DNA from: Sphingobacterium bovistauri
GTDB taxonomy: Bacteria; Bacteroidota; Bacteroidia; Sphingobacteriales; Sphingobacteriaceae
Assembly (NCBI RefSeq): GCF_020295405.1
Contig: NZ_JADEYP010000011.1
Span: forward strand, 1-64,000
Direction of reading: 5' to 3'
Length of the DNA stretch: 64,000 nucleotides
In this document: positions 54,804 through 62,963 of the stretch, piece by piece
How positions within the stretch are numbered: the first letter of the stretch is position 1
How the letters are laid out: every line of letters begins with the position of its first letter
Made by a program: the position numbers and the translations under genes
Notes under the pieces: model-generated
What the model was told of the DNA's origin: nothing
What the model saw: only the letters and a program-made list of their open reading frames with translations
Databases searched by the model: none

Positions 54804-55307
54804 TCAGTGCATATCTCGAACGGATTTGTCATTATCTTTATTCGTTGGCTTTTTATATTCATCAATTCTTTTTTCTATTTCTTTAGGATGCTGCGTACCA
54901 ATCATGACACGATCCCCATTGACGAGTTTGAGTTGTATGCCATATTTACCTTTGGTATTGTAAGCAACACCATTTTTACCTATCCGATATCCCCAACCTC
55001 CATAATCCGAAATAGAATATTGCGTGACATATATCTCCTCAATATCATCCCATTTCCACTGTTTACGACTTACAAAAGGTAAGAATCGAATAGTAATGCC
55101 AGTTCCATCAATAGTAGTATGTAATCTCATCAATACAAAACCTATTATTACTACTAGAAAAATTCCTAATCCAACATAGCTAGAACTATCTACCTTCCAA
55201 TTAGATTCCAAAATTGGTTTCACCACATAAAATGATACGATTAGAATTATAGCTACTAACCACCATGTCCAAAAGCTTTGACTTTCTTTATAAATATTAT
55301 TTTTCAT
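54804..55307 (-). CDS. Membrane protein with a bacterial PH-like domain
   Basis: A 167-residue protein with two membrane helices (about 14-30 and 44-62), followed by a soluble beta domain (about 65-155). The soluble part reads like a bacterial PH domain: TTIDGTGITIRFLPF, W-K-W-D-D-I-E-E-I-Y, GVAYNTKGKYGIQLKLVNGDRVMIGTQ. The C-terminal tail is charged. Such proteins occur widely; their function is mostly unknown. It is monocistronic. Confidence 0.65.
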   Translation of the reverse strand: MKNNIYKESQSFWTWWLVAIILIVSFYVVKPILESNWKVDSSSYVGLGIFLVVIIGFVLMRLHTTIDGTGITIRFLPFVSRKQWKWDDIEEIYVTQYSISDYGGWGYRIGKNGVAYNTKGKYGIQLKLVNGDRVMIGTQHPKEIEKRIDEYKKPTNKDNDKSVRDMH

Positions 55308-55622
55308 ATCGCAATTGATTAACTTTAATTAATAGATCATCCAGCTTACTTCCTAGAGTTGGATAACGTTACCTTACTAAATCTCCCCCCTAAGCTCCCT
55401 GACCTCAAGAAAAACATCAAAATAAACTTTTGCTCTACTAAAGCACCTATTTTCCTAAAACTTCTCCATCACATATTTCAAATTCCAATTTGGAGAAATT
55501 AAGCTTATCTTCCCAACTTTGGGCAATACACCTACAACCTGATTTTACTGTATTCTTTCAATAATTATAATAAATATAAATATATATCAAGAATGATTTT
55601 TCGGTACTCAAATGGTTATGTT
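55308..55622. other. Intergenic region upstream of plsC
   Basis: About 315 bp without credible coding. It contains a short palindrome TCCAATTTGGA and C-rich patches that differ from the surrounding AT-rich spacers. It may be the remnant of a lost gene, but nothing recognisable is left. Confidence 0.3.
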
Positions 55623-55630
55623 TATATTTG
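55623..55630 (+). promoter_or_regulatory. -7 box for plsC
   Basis: TATATTTG matches TAnnTTTG, 24 bases before the ATG at 55655. Confidence 0.5.
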
Positions 55631-55654
55631 CTAAATTTTAATTAATTCGAAAAC

Positions 55655-56392
55655 ATGAGAAAAATTTTAGGATTTGTTCTTACCCCTATATTTTATTTAG
55701 CCTTTGCTTTATTGTTAATCATATTCCATCCTATACAATGGTTTTCACTAAAAATAGGTGGCTATTCAGCACATAAAAAAAGTGTCGAGATACTCAACTT
55801 TTTTTTGACACATTGCAATTACCTATTGCTTAACTCAGTTACATTTAAAGACAACAAGAATTTACCTTTAAACACCGCAATCATATTTGTTGCCAATCAT
55901 CAAAGTACATTTGACATTCCAGCAATGATCTATTTTTTACGTCGTTTTCATGGAAAGTTCATATCAAAAATTGAATTAGCTACAGCTGGAATTCCAAGTA
56001 TTTCATTCAACTTAAAACATGGTGGCGCTGCCAACATTGACCGTAAAGATCCAAAACAGAGTATAGCTGAAATCTTAAAATTAGCTAACAATATGAAGTC
56101 AAAAAACTGGTCTGCTTTTATATTTCCAGAGGGAACACGTACGAGGACAGGAAAAATGAAACAATTCAATATCGGTGGAATTGCTACATTAATAAAGAAG
56201 AACCCCAATGCATTAATCGTCCCTGTAGCAATAACCGGTTCATATGAAATGGTAAAATACGGCTCCTTCCCCCTAAGACCGCTAACCCCATTAAAATGGG
56301 AGATTTTAGAACCTTTGGCGACAGAAGGGCTTTCCATTGAAGAGATTGTAAAATTAGCTGAAGATACAGTTAGAGCTAAGGTAGAGGGCTAA
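55655..56392 (+). CDS. plsC: 1-acyl-sn-glycerol-3-phosphate acyltransferase-like protein
   Basis: A membrane acyltransferase making phosphatidic acid, 245 residues. The HX4D box is HQSTFD (H82, D87), the glycerophosphate-binding FPEGTR is at 157-162, and the third block VPVAITGSYEM follows. An N-terminal membrane helix (about 8-28) anchors it. The 3' end overlaps the convergent GT2 gene by 4 bp (CTAA carries both stops). Confidence 0.9.
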   Translation: MRKILGFVLTPIFYLAFALLLIIFHPIQWFSLKIGGYSAHKKSVEILNFFLTHCNYLLLNSVTFKDNKNLPLNTAIIFVANHQSTFDIPAMIYFLRRFHGKFISKIELATAGIPSISFNLKHGGAANIDRKDPKQSIAEILKLANNMKSKNWSAFIFPEGTRTRTGKMKQFNIGGIATLIKKNPNALIVPVAITGSYEMVKYGSFPLRPLTPLKWEILEPLATEGLSIEEIVKLAEDTVRAKVEG

Positions 56393-57510
56393 TTTACCTG
56401 TCGACCTTTCCAATCATATTTACCTATATTTCCGGCCAATCCAATATAGACTAGATATACAGGATGAACGAGTGATAATAGAGGTAAATATTTAATTAAT
56501 TCCATTCGCCTAGCAAAAGATAGAACTGGGACCATAAATAAAAATTCAACCACAACCTTCAGTCCCAAGGCAGTCAAAAGAACCCAATTAAAATTAGGCA
56601 GTAACATCAAAAAGGTGATAATCGAACTAATCAAAGCTAGATTAAACAGCCAAATACATACACCCAACACAATTACCTTTTTATCTTTGTATTTTGTACT
56701 TTTTGATGCCCAACGTTTACGCTGACTTATAAATGAAGCTAAATTTGGCTTTGCATCTGTATACACGATTGCTTCTCTTGACTTACAAAATCCAATTTTA
56801 TCAGCATATTTCTCTGCTACTTTGTGTAGAAAAAGCTCATCATCACCAGAAGCCAAATTGTCAATACCTTTAAAACCTCCCATCTCAAAAAAAACATCTC
56901 TTCTGTATGCTAGATTAGCTCCATTGCAGGTTGTAGGTTTACCGTTGCCAATACCGGCAGCTCCTAAGCCTATCAAATACAAAAATTCAAGCGTCTGTAA
57001 CTCCTCAAACCATGATTTCTCCTCCGAATAAGATACAGGAGACGACACCATATAACTGCCGTTTTCATCAAAATAGTTGAGAATTGTTTTTAACCAATTA
57101 CGCCCCATACGACAGTCTGCATCCGTAGTCACAATAATTTCTCCAGAAGCCATTTCAACGGCTTTGGAAATCGCATATTTTTTATAAGAATTAAGCTTAT
57201 CTCCTATTTGCAATTGTAGTAATTTCACACCTCTGTCAGCATAGGATGATACTATTTGAGCAGTTTTATCTGTAGAGTGATCGTCCACAATAATTAATTC
57301 TAATTGAGAAGAAGGATAGTTTTGATTCAAAATAGCCCGAATCGTTGTCTCTATATTTTCTTCTTCATTCCTTGCTGCAATCAGCACAGAAACTTTTTTC
57401 GCAGAGATATTTTCAGATTTGAAAAATGGAATAGAAGACCATCCATTACGTAAATAAATAACGATGGCGGCATACATTAAAGCAAAAACAATCAAACAAA
57501 TATTAAGCAT
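56389..57510 (-). CDS. Membrane-bound family 2 glycosyltransferase
   Basis: A 373-residue inverting GT-A transferase. It has one N-terminal membrane helix (about 2-20) and two to three at the end (about 285-355). The catalytic region opens with VSVLIAARNEEENIETTI, the DDHS motif (76-79) binds the nucleotide sugar, the DAD is at 130-132, and the QRKRW motif lies near 270. It resembles processive or lipid-acceptor GT2 enzymes. Its start overlaps the 57503 gene by 8 bp, so the two are translationally coupled and probably make or move a glycolipid. Confidence 0.87.
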   Translation of the reverse strand: MLNICLIVFALMYAAIVIYLRNGWSSIPFFKSENISAKKVSVLIAARNEEENIETTIRAILNQNYPSSQLELIIVDDHSTDKTAQIVSSYADRGVKLLQLQIGDKLNSYKKYAISKAVEMASGEIIVTTDADCRMGRNWLKTILNYFDENGSYMVSSPVSYSEEKSWFEELQTLEFLYLIGLGAAGIGNGKPTTCNGANLAYRRDVFFEMGGFKGIDNLASGDDELFLHKVAEKYADKIGFCKSREAIVYTDAKPNLASFISQRKRWASKSTKYKDKKVIVLGVCIWLFNLALISSIITFLMLLPNFNWVLLTALGLKVVVEFLFMVPVLSFARRMELIKYLPLLSLVHPVYLVYIGLAGNIGKYDWKGRQVN

Positions 57511-58480
57511 CGCTATCTTTAAAATAGTTTACATTTAAAACAAAAAAGGCACCAATAATAGCCGGAAGTATCAGGTTAATGAACCAAATGAAAGACACTA
57601 TCGCCATTACGGCAATATCTTGAGTCGTGACATAAGCATACAAATTGCTTGCAACAAAGCTACGCACACTAAAATCAAATATATCTAAGGTTGGTAAAGC
57701 AGATTGCACAAAAAACAGTATAAAAATCATCATTACCATCGGCAATAATGCTATTTCAGGCAGGATAACGAACATCAGGATAATATATTGGGAAGTGAAA
57801 ATGATGAATCGTATCAAAGAAAGAAGTAAAACTTTTCGCAGTTGCGAAAGAGTGACATTACGCAATACATCAAAAAATGGTTGAATCTTCTTCAAGAATT
57901 GAATTTTGCTCACCAAATAGTCTATCCATTGGACGTTAAAGTATAATAAAATAAAAGATAAGCCATAAATAACTCCTATCACCCATATACCAAGATTCAC
58001 TCCAAAAGGCACTTCAACGTACTCAGCGACAAACCAAGCAATACCCAACGCTCCAAAAACACTGGTCAATACCAGCTGTGCAAATAAACCTACCCCCATT
58101 AACACAGCTCCTCTAGCTCTATTCTCTGGCTTAAGAAGCATAATTCGCCCTCCATACTCGCCAATACGATTTGGTGTAAATATTGCCCAGGTCAATCCAC
58201 AAAAGACCGACTGTGTAGCTTTCCAAAAACTAATTTCCTCCACGCCCTTCACTAGAAAACGCCACTTAACAATCTCAAAAAACCAATTCATAAACATCAT
58301 AAAAACTACTATTGCTATAGTCCAGTAAATAGCAGAGGTATCTATGTCTTTGATCAATGACTTGAATTCAAAAAGATTTTTTTGATTATTAACTTTTGAA
58401 TAAACAAACCAAAATGCCAAACCGACAATCGTCAATTTGATAGTATAATTGAAATATTTTTTTTGCGTTTTAGATAGCAT
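57503..58480 (-). CDS. UPF0104 / LPG-synthase-TM flippase-like membrane protein
   Basis: A 325-residue inner-membrane protein with about eight hydrophobic helices. The family loop is FTPNRIGEYGGRIMLLKPENR (about 102-120), and the helices after it fit the LPG-synthase-TM family. It stands directly upstream of, and overlaps, the GT2 gene; in other bacteria this pairing is linked to glycolipid or teichoic-like polymer assembly. It is a distant paralogue of the 51445 gene. Confidence 0.85.
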   Translation of the reverse strand: MLSKTQKKYFNYTIKLTIVGLAFWFVYSKVNNQKNLFEFKSLIKDIDTSAIYWTIAIVVFMMFMNWFFEIVKWRFLVKGVEEISFWKATQSVFCGLTWAIFTPNRIGEYGGRIMLLKPENRARGAVLMGVGLFAQLVLTSVFGALGIAWFVAEYVEVPFGVNLGIWVIGVIYGLSFILLYFNVQWIDYLVSKIQFLKKIQPFFDVLRNVTLSQLRKVLLLSLIRFIIFTSQYIILMFVILPEIALLPMVMMIFILFFVQSALPTLDIFDFSVRSFVASNLYAYVTTQDIAVMAIVSFIWFINLILPAIIGAFFVLNVNYFKDSDA

Positions 58481-58532
58481 TTTCCTTCTGGTCGCACAAT
58501 TTTAACAATTATTTTATGTAAAACAATTGGAA

Positions 58533-58564
58533 TTGGTAAAAACCTTTTCAATAGTGTACTTTTG
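58533..58564 (+). promoter_or_regulatory. Promoter of ruvC with no room for a leader
   Basis: TTG (58533-58535), a 21-bp spacer and TACTTTTG (58557-58564) form a good Bacteroidetes promoter. Only four bases separate the -7 box from the ATG at 58569. Confidence 0.65.
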
Positions 58565-58568
58565 TGCT

Positions 58569-59132
58569 ATGTTAAAACAAAAAGCCAAAGAACGTGTAAT
58601 TCTCGGTATAGATCCTGGTACTGTAATCTTAGGGTATGGTGTGGTGAAAGAAACAGGTAAAAAGATTTCACTACAAACTCTTGGTGTAGTAAAAATGGGA
58701 CATCTAGACGATCATGGCTTAAAGTTGCAACGTATTTTTAAAAAAGTGCTCGCACTGATAGAGGAATATAACCCTGACTGCGTCGCATTGGAAGCACCAT
58801 TTTATGGGAAAAACATCCAAGTAATGCTGAAATTAGGGCGTGCACAGGGCGTGGCAATGGCCGCAGCATTGAGTCGAGATATTCCAATATTTGAATATTC
58901 ACCGCGGAAAATCAAACAATCTGTTACAGGAAATGGTAACGCCAGTAAAGAGCAAGTAGCAGCTATGCTTCAAACACTACTTGGTTTTAAAGAAACTCCA
59001 GAATTCCTAGATGCTACTGATGGGCTTGCTGTAGCTGTCTGCCACTCATTCCAACAAAATGCAAGTACTGGTTCAAAAAACTATTCGGGCTGGTCTGCAT
59101 TTGTAAAAGATAACGAAAACCGAATACGCTAG
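58569..59132 (+). CDS. ruvC: Holliday junction resolvase RuvC
   Basis: An endonuclease that cuts Holliday junctions with RuvAB. The protein has 187 residues from ATG 58569; a TTG-started frame from 58527 lies across the promoter and is rejected. Catalytic acids are D15 (GIDPG), E75 (VALEAPFYGKN) and the pair D148/D151 (LDATDGLAVAVCH). The basic DNA-binding stretch SPRKIKQSVTGNGNASKEQV is intact. Its stop shares CTAG with the minus-strand neighbour's stop. ruvA and ruvB are not in the window. Confidence 0.96.
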   Translation: MLKQKAKERVILGIDPGTVILGYGVVKETGKKISLQTLGVVKMGHLDDHGLKLQRIFKKVLALIEEYNPDCVALEAPFYGKNIQVMLKLGRAQGVAMAAALSRDIPIFEYSPRKIKQSVTGNGNASKEQVAAMLQTLLGFKETPEFLDATDGLAVAVCHSFQQNASTGSKNYSGWSAFVKDNENRIR

Positions 59133-60172
59133 ATCTGAACTGATCTTATTACATTCTTAACATTTAACTCTACAATATCTGTCATTGTCTTGCATCGATA
59201 ATATTGATCATTATTATAGAGCTTCGCATACCCCTCTTTAAGCTTCCAAATATTCTCTACTGTAGACAATTCCTGGCCTATAGATGCATCACGAAGATCT
59301 TTAATCCGATGGCGCTCACTACGCACACGGTGCACTATAGACGAACGCTCTTCCTGTTGATATTGCAGCACGGTCTTGTCTGTCAAATGCTCGATGCATA
59401 ATTTCACGTAGGGATAACATTCTTTAAAGAATTGTGGCATATATACTTTTGCATTTCCCTCATAAAATTGCTGATCAAAATCTATAGCACGAATGCGAAA
59501 TTGAAAATCATCAAAATCGGGAGTTATTTGCATCACAAAGTTATAAGCACGCATGTCCCCAAGCAAAGCAATAGTACATCGCTCATTGAATTTCACAAAC
59601 TCCTTCGCAATACGCGTTTGATTGTAATCGACATGATTTATTCTTGTCTTACTAAATACATCACCAGGGATTCCAACAATATGTTCCTCTACAAGAGTTT
59701 CAAAATCATATAAATAATTCACTTGATTAGGCGATAAAATCTCTTCTAGCTCCAACCCATAAATACGGGAAGCATCTGCTTGTTTAATGTAAAAATAATC
59801 ATAAACATCATTCAGACGATTGATAATACGAATTCGAAAAGGTCTCGTATTCCCAAATGCACAATATTCTATTCGATCAATAATCTTATGCTGCACGATA
59901 CGGGTATTGCCTGAAGCTTTTAACTTGGCATATATAATCTTTAGTCCATCATACAGTTGATCTTGAACATACTGCGGATACAATGGGGTTTCCCAATACG
60001 TATCATTTCCAAATTTATCCATTACGGGAACCGTTTCTTGAAAATTCAGTAAATCAAAATATGATATCGGTAATTTTGCATCACGCTGATAAAGCTTCAA
60101 ATATTTAGCTAATCCCTGCCCTACAGGATAGATTGGTTTTTTGCGCGAAATGATTACATCCTCTATTTCCAT
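59129..60172 (-). CDS. Unknown cytoplasmic protein with kinase/APH-like signature residues
   Basis: I do not know a named family. The 347-residue protein starts at ATG 60172 behind a good GGAGG site, one of few in the window. It has no signal or membrane segment. Its pattern reads like a divergent kinase/aminoglycoside-phosphotransferase fold: a candidate beta-3 lysine K130 (FYIKQAD) with nearby E142/E144, a hinge-like LVEEHIVGIPGDVF (about 160-173), a catalytic-loop-like LLGDMRAYNF (D206, N211) and a metal-loop-like IDFD (D231/D233). The usual H before G-D is replaced by L. A charged C-terminal helical region follows. It shares CTAG with ruvC at its stop. Confidence 0.6.
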   Translation of the reverse strand: MEIEDVIISRKKPIYPVGQGLAKYLKLYQRDAKLPISYFDLLNFQETVPVMDKFGNDTYWETPLYPQYVQDQLYDGLKIIYAKLKASGNTRIVQHKIIDRIEYCAFGNTRPFRIRIINRLNDVYDYFYIKQADASRIYGLELEEILSPNQVNYLYDFETLVEEHIVGIPGDVFSKTRINHVDYNQTRIAKEFVKFNERCTIALLGDMRAYNFVMQITPDFDDFQFRIRAIDFDQQFYEGNAKVYMPQFFKECYPYVKLCIEHLTDKTVLQYQQEERSSIVHRVRSERHRIKDLRDASIGQELSTVENIWKLKEGYAKLYNNDQYYRCKTMTDIVELNVKNVIRSVQI

Positions 60173-60346
60173 AATACCTCCCTCAATTAGTTCATTAATA
60201 TATCTATAAAGATAACAAACGTCAAACGTTGTGATAATATATAAATATGTTAATTTTAATTTGAATCCTTTCAAAAAAACCAAATAAAATATCAAATTTT
60301 GTTATTATTTTTGCAAAAGATTCAAAGAGATTAGATTTTTAATAGA

Positions 60347-60463
60347 TATATTTGCATTGCAAATTGCTATTTATAATTTGCGAATATTTGTCTAATTATA
60401 AATCTATAAACCAGGGCTTTTGCCCTAAAACAAAAAATCTCAATTATCGTGATAGTGGTCACG
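60347..60463 (+). promoter_or_regulatory. Lrp-gene promoter with overlapping palindrome and structured leader
   Basis: The -7 box TATATTTG (60347-60354) is overlapped by a perfect palindrome ATTTGCA-T-TGCAAAT (60350-60364), a candidate autoregulatory site. The leader of about 130 bases holds two hairpins: AGGGC/GCCCT (60413-60426) and CGTGA/TCACG (60448-60463). No terminator T-run follows either. Confidence 0.5.
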
Positions 60464-60485
60464 GTTGTTGGACAAAATTACATTT

Positions 60486-60956
60486 ATGGAAAAAAATTAT
60501 TCTAACTACGATTTAGACAATCTTGATGTACAGATCCTTTCTATCCTAATGGAAGATGCATCGATTCCATACACTGAAATTGCGAAAAAACTGATTGTAT
60601 CAGGTGGAACTATCCATGTTCGCATGAAAAAAATGGAAGAGCTAGGAATTATTCACGGTTCAAACTTAATCATCAACCCACAAAAAGTTGGGTTTGATAT
60701 TACGGCTTTCTTGGGAATTTATTTAGAAAAAGGTTCGCAATATTCTGATGCAGTTGCGCAATTGAAAAACATCAAAGAAGTAGTGGAATTACACTATTGT
60801 ACTGGTCAATATTCTATGTTTGCCAAAATCATCTGTCGTGATACAGCTCACCTTCGCAAGGTGTTAAACGAAGATATACAAGGTCTAAAAGGTATACAAC
60901 GCACTGAAACTATTATTTCACTTGAAGAAAGCATCAAGCGTCAAATCACCTTATAA
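60486..60956 (+). CDS. Lrp/AsnC-family transcriptional regulator
   Basis: A 156-residue DNA-binding regulator that often senses amino acids. An N-terminal helix-turn-helix (about 12-60; ILSILMEDASIPYTEIAKKL, then GTIHVRMKKMEELGII) is followed by the RAM ligand/oligomerisation domain (about 70-150). ATG 60486 is preferred to a TTG at 60465. It stands alone, so its targets are not obvious apart from its own promoter. Confidence 0.92.
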   Translation: MEKNYSNYDLDNLDVQILSILMEDASIPYTEIAKKLIVSGGTIHVRMKKMEELGIIHGSNLIINPQKVGFDITAFLGIYLEKGSQYSDAVAQLKNIKEVVELHYCTGQYSMFAKIICRDTAHLRKVLNEDIQGLKGIQRTETIISLEESIKRQITL

Positions 60957-60966
60957 GATTTTATAA

Positions 60967-61020
60967 TATAATACGCACAAAAAAAGGTAGCATTTGCTAC
61001 CTTTTTTTGTGCGTATTATA
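60967..61020. terminator. Extended palindromic terminator between the Lrp gene and mutL
   Basis: A perfect 26-bp inverted repeat (60967-60992 with 60995-61020). The core GGTAGCA/TGCTACC is flanked by seven A and seven T, and the pairing continues into TATAATACGCAC/GTGCGTATTATA. Confidence 0.88.
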
Positions 61021-61055
61021 TCTCTATCGACAATCGTTAGCCATAGTTTTTTTCG

Positions 61056-61063
61056 TAACTTTG
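61056..61063 (+). promoter_or_regulatory. -7 box six bases before mutL
   Basis: TAACTTTG is a full TAnnTTTG match and ends six bases before the ATG at 61070, so the mRNA leader would be about 0-3 bases. No -33 TTG was found at the right distance. Confidence 0.5.
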
Positions 61064-61069
61064 TAACGT

Positions 61070-62950
61070 ATGTCGGATATAATTCAATTGCTTCCCGATG
61101 CAGTAGCCAATCAAATTGCTGCAGGTGAAGTGGTACAAAGACCTGCTTCAGCAGTCAAAGAATTGATAGAAAATGCTATTGATGCTGGTGCAGATCGTAT
61201 AAAACTTATCGTAAAAGATGCCGGTAAATCATTGATTCAAGTCATTGATAATGGCTGTGGTATGAGTGTAACAGATGCACGTCTCTGTTTTGAACGTCAT
61301 GCTACCAGCAAAATCCGTAAAGCTGAAGATTTATTTGCCATTCGATCGATGGGCTTTCGTGGTGAAGCCATGGCATCCATTGCGGCCATTGCTCAAGTAG
61401 AACTTAAAACTCGTCGTATTGAGGATGAATTAGGAAATGTAGTCCAAATAGAAGGGTCGAAAGTCGTAAATCAATTTCCCGAAGCACTTTCATCAGGCAC
61501 GAGTATCTCCGTGAAAAATTTATTTTATAATATACCTGCTCGTCGCAACTTTTTAAAAAGTAACTCCGTCGAAATGCGTCACATTATAGATGAATTTCAA
61601 CGCATATCTTTAGCTCATCCCGAAATATTCTTTAGTCTACACAGTGACAATAATGAGCTCTTCCATTTAACTCCAGGGACACTAAAGCAACGTATAGTTC
61701 ATCTTTTTGGAAATAATTATAATCAAAAATTAGTTCCTGTAGAAGAAGATACTACTATTATCAATCTTAATGGTTTTATTGGAAAACCAGAATTTGCAAA
61801 AAAAACCCGTGGTGAACAGTTTTTCTTTGTTAATAAACGTTTTATACGAGATCCATATCTGAATCATGCGGTAATGAATGCCTACGAAGAAATTCTTCCA
61901 GCAGAGACATTCCCCATGTATGTACTTTTCATTGATATTGACCCCTCCAAGATTGACATCAATGTCCACCCGACTAAGACGGAAATCAAATATGAGGATG
62001 ACAAAGCTATCTATGCGATCATACGTTCTGCAGTTAAAAGATCTTTAGGTAGATACAACATTACACCTTCTTTAGATTTTGATCAAGAGACGAGTTTTAG
62101 CAATATGATTTCGACCAAACCTTTGGATGAAATTCAAGCTCCAACTATCCAATTCAATCCAAACTTTAATCCTTTTGAAAGTGAAATAGGAACTTTGAGG
62201 CCTTCGAATGGATCAAGATCAACAGACTATTCTTCTCGTTTTGAAAGAGAGGCTACTCCCAAAAATTGGGATAGCTTATACCAAATTACAGAAGATCAGT
62301 CGCCAACACAATTACCATTATTGGATATTGAAGAGGACAATTCCGAAATTTCTGAGATCATCATTCCAAAAGCTGAATCTAAGAAAAGCTTCTTTCAGAT
62401 TCACAATAGATATATTGTATCTCAAATTCATTCTGGCATTATGTTGATTGATCAACAGGCTGCGCACGAACGTATTTTGTTCGAACAGTACAAAGAGCAA
62501 TTAACAAATAATCAAGGTAGTAGTCAGCAAAGTTTGTTCCCTACAACCATCGATTTATCACCATCTGATTTCGAATTAATACACGAGATTCTTCCAGAAA
62601 TACAAACTTTAGGGTTTCAATTGAGACCTTTCGGAAAAACTACTTATATTGTAGATGGGATTCCAGCTGATTTAGGCAATAATATAAACGAGAAACAGAT
62701 TATTGAACAACTGTTGGAAGACTATAAGCATAATCGCACTGACTTAAAAGTTGATAAAAGAGATAATCTTGCAAAATCTTTAGCCAAAAGTGCGGCAATA
62801 AAAGAAGGTACACCATTGAACAATGACGCTATTGAAGAATTAATTGATAAGTTATTTGCATGTGAGAGTCCAAGTCTTTCAGTACATGGTAAACCGACAA
62901 TTATTACGCTAACGTTAGCTGAATTAATGGAAAAGTTTGACAAAATTTAA
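61070..62950 (+). CDS. mutL: DNA mismatch repair protein MutL
   Basis: A 626-residue mismatch-repair ATPase. The N-terminal GHKL ATPase has ELIENAIDAG (about 31-40), DNGCGM (60-65) and GFRGEA (95-100). A flexible linker (about 340-430) leads to the C-terminal dimerisation domain. That domain has DQQAAHERILFE (461-472), matching the endonuclease pattern DQHA-x2-E-x4-E with Q in place of H; the ACR and CPHGRP parts look degenerate (SAAIK and SVHGKP). The rhomboid gene starts 13 bp after the stop. Confidence 0.96.
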   Translation: MSDIIQLLPDAVANQIAAGEVVQRPASAVKELIENAIDAGADRIKLIVKDAGKSLIQVIDNGCGMSVTDARLCFERHATSKIRKAEDLFAIRSMGFRGEAMASIAAIAQVELKTRRIEDELGNVVQIEGSKVVNQFPEALSSGTSISVKNLFYNIPARRNFLKSNSVEMRHIIDEFQRISLAHPEIFFSLHSDNNELFHLTPGTLKQRIVHLFGNNYNQKLVPVEEDTTIINLNGFIGKPEFAKKTRGEQFFFVNKRFIRDPYLNHAVMNAYEEILPAETFPMYVLFIDIDPSKIDINVHPTKTEIKYEDDKAIYAIIRSAVKRSLGRYNITPSLDFDQETSFSNMISTKPLDEIQAPTIQFNPNFNPFESEIGTLRPSNGSRSTDYSSRFEREATPKNWDSLYQITEDQSPTQLPLLDIEEDNSEISEIIIPKAESKKSFFQIHNRYIVSQIHSGIMLIDQQAAHERILFEQYKEQLTNNQGSSQQSLFPTTIDLSPSDFELIHEILPEIQTLGFQLRPFGKTTYIVDGIPADLGNNINEKQIIEQLLEDYKHNRTDLKVDKRDNLAKSLAKSAAIKEGTPLNNDAIEELIDKLFACESPSLSVHGKPTIITLTLAELMEKFDKI

Positions 62951-62963
62951 GTTTAAAATTTCA

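Noticed and set aside
55948-56337. 129-codon minus-strand frame inside plsC
   Set aside because: It lies fully inside the conserved acyltransferase gene.
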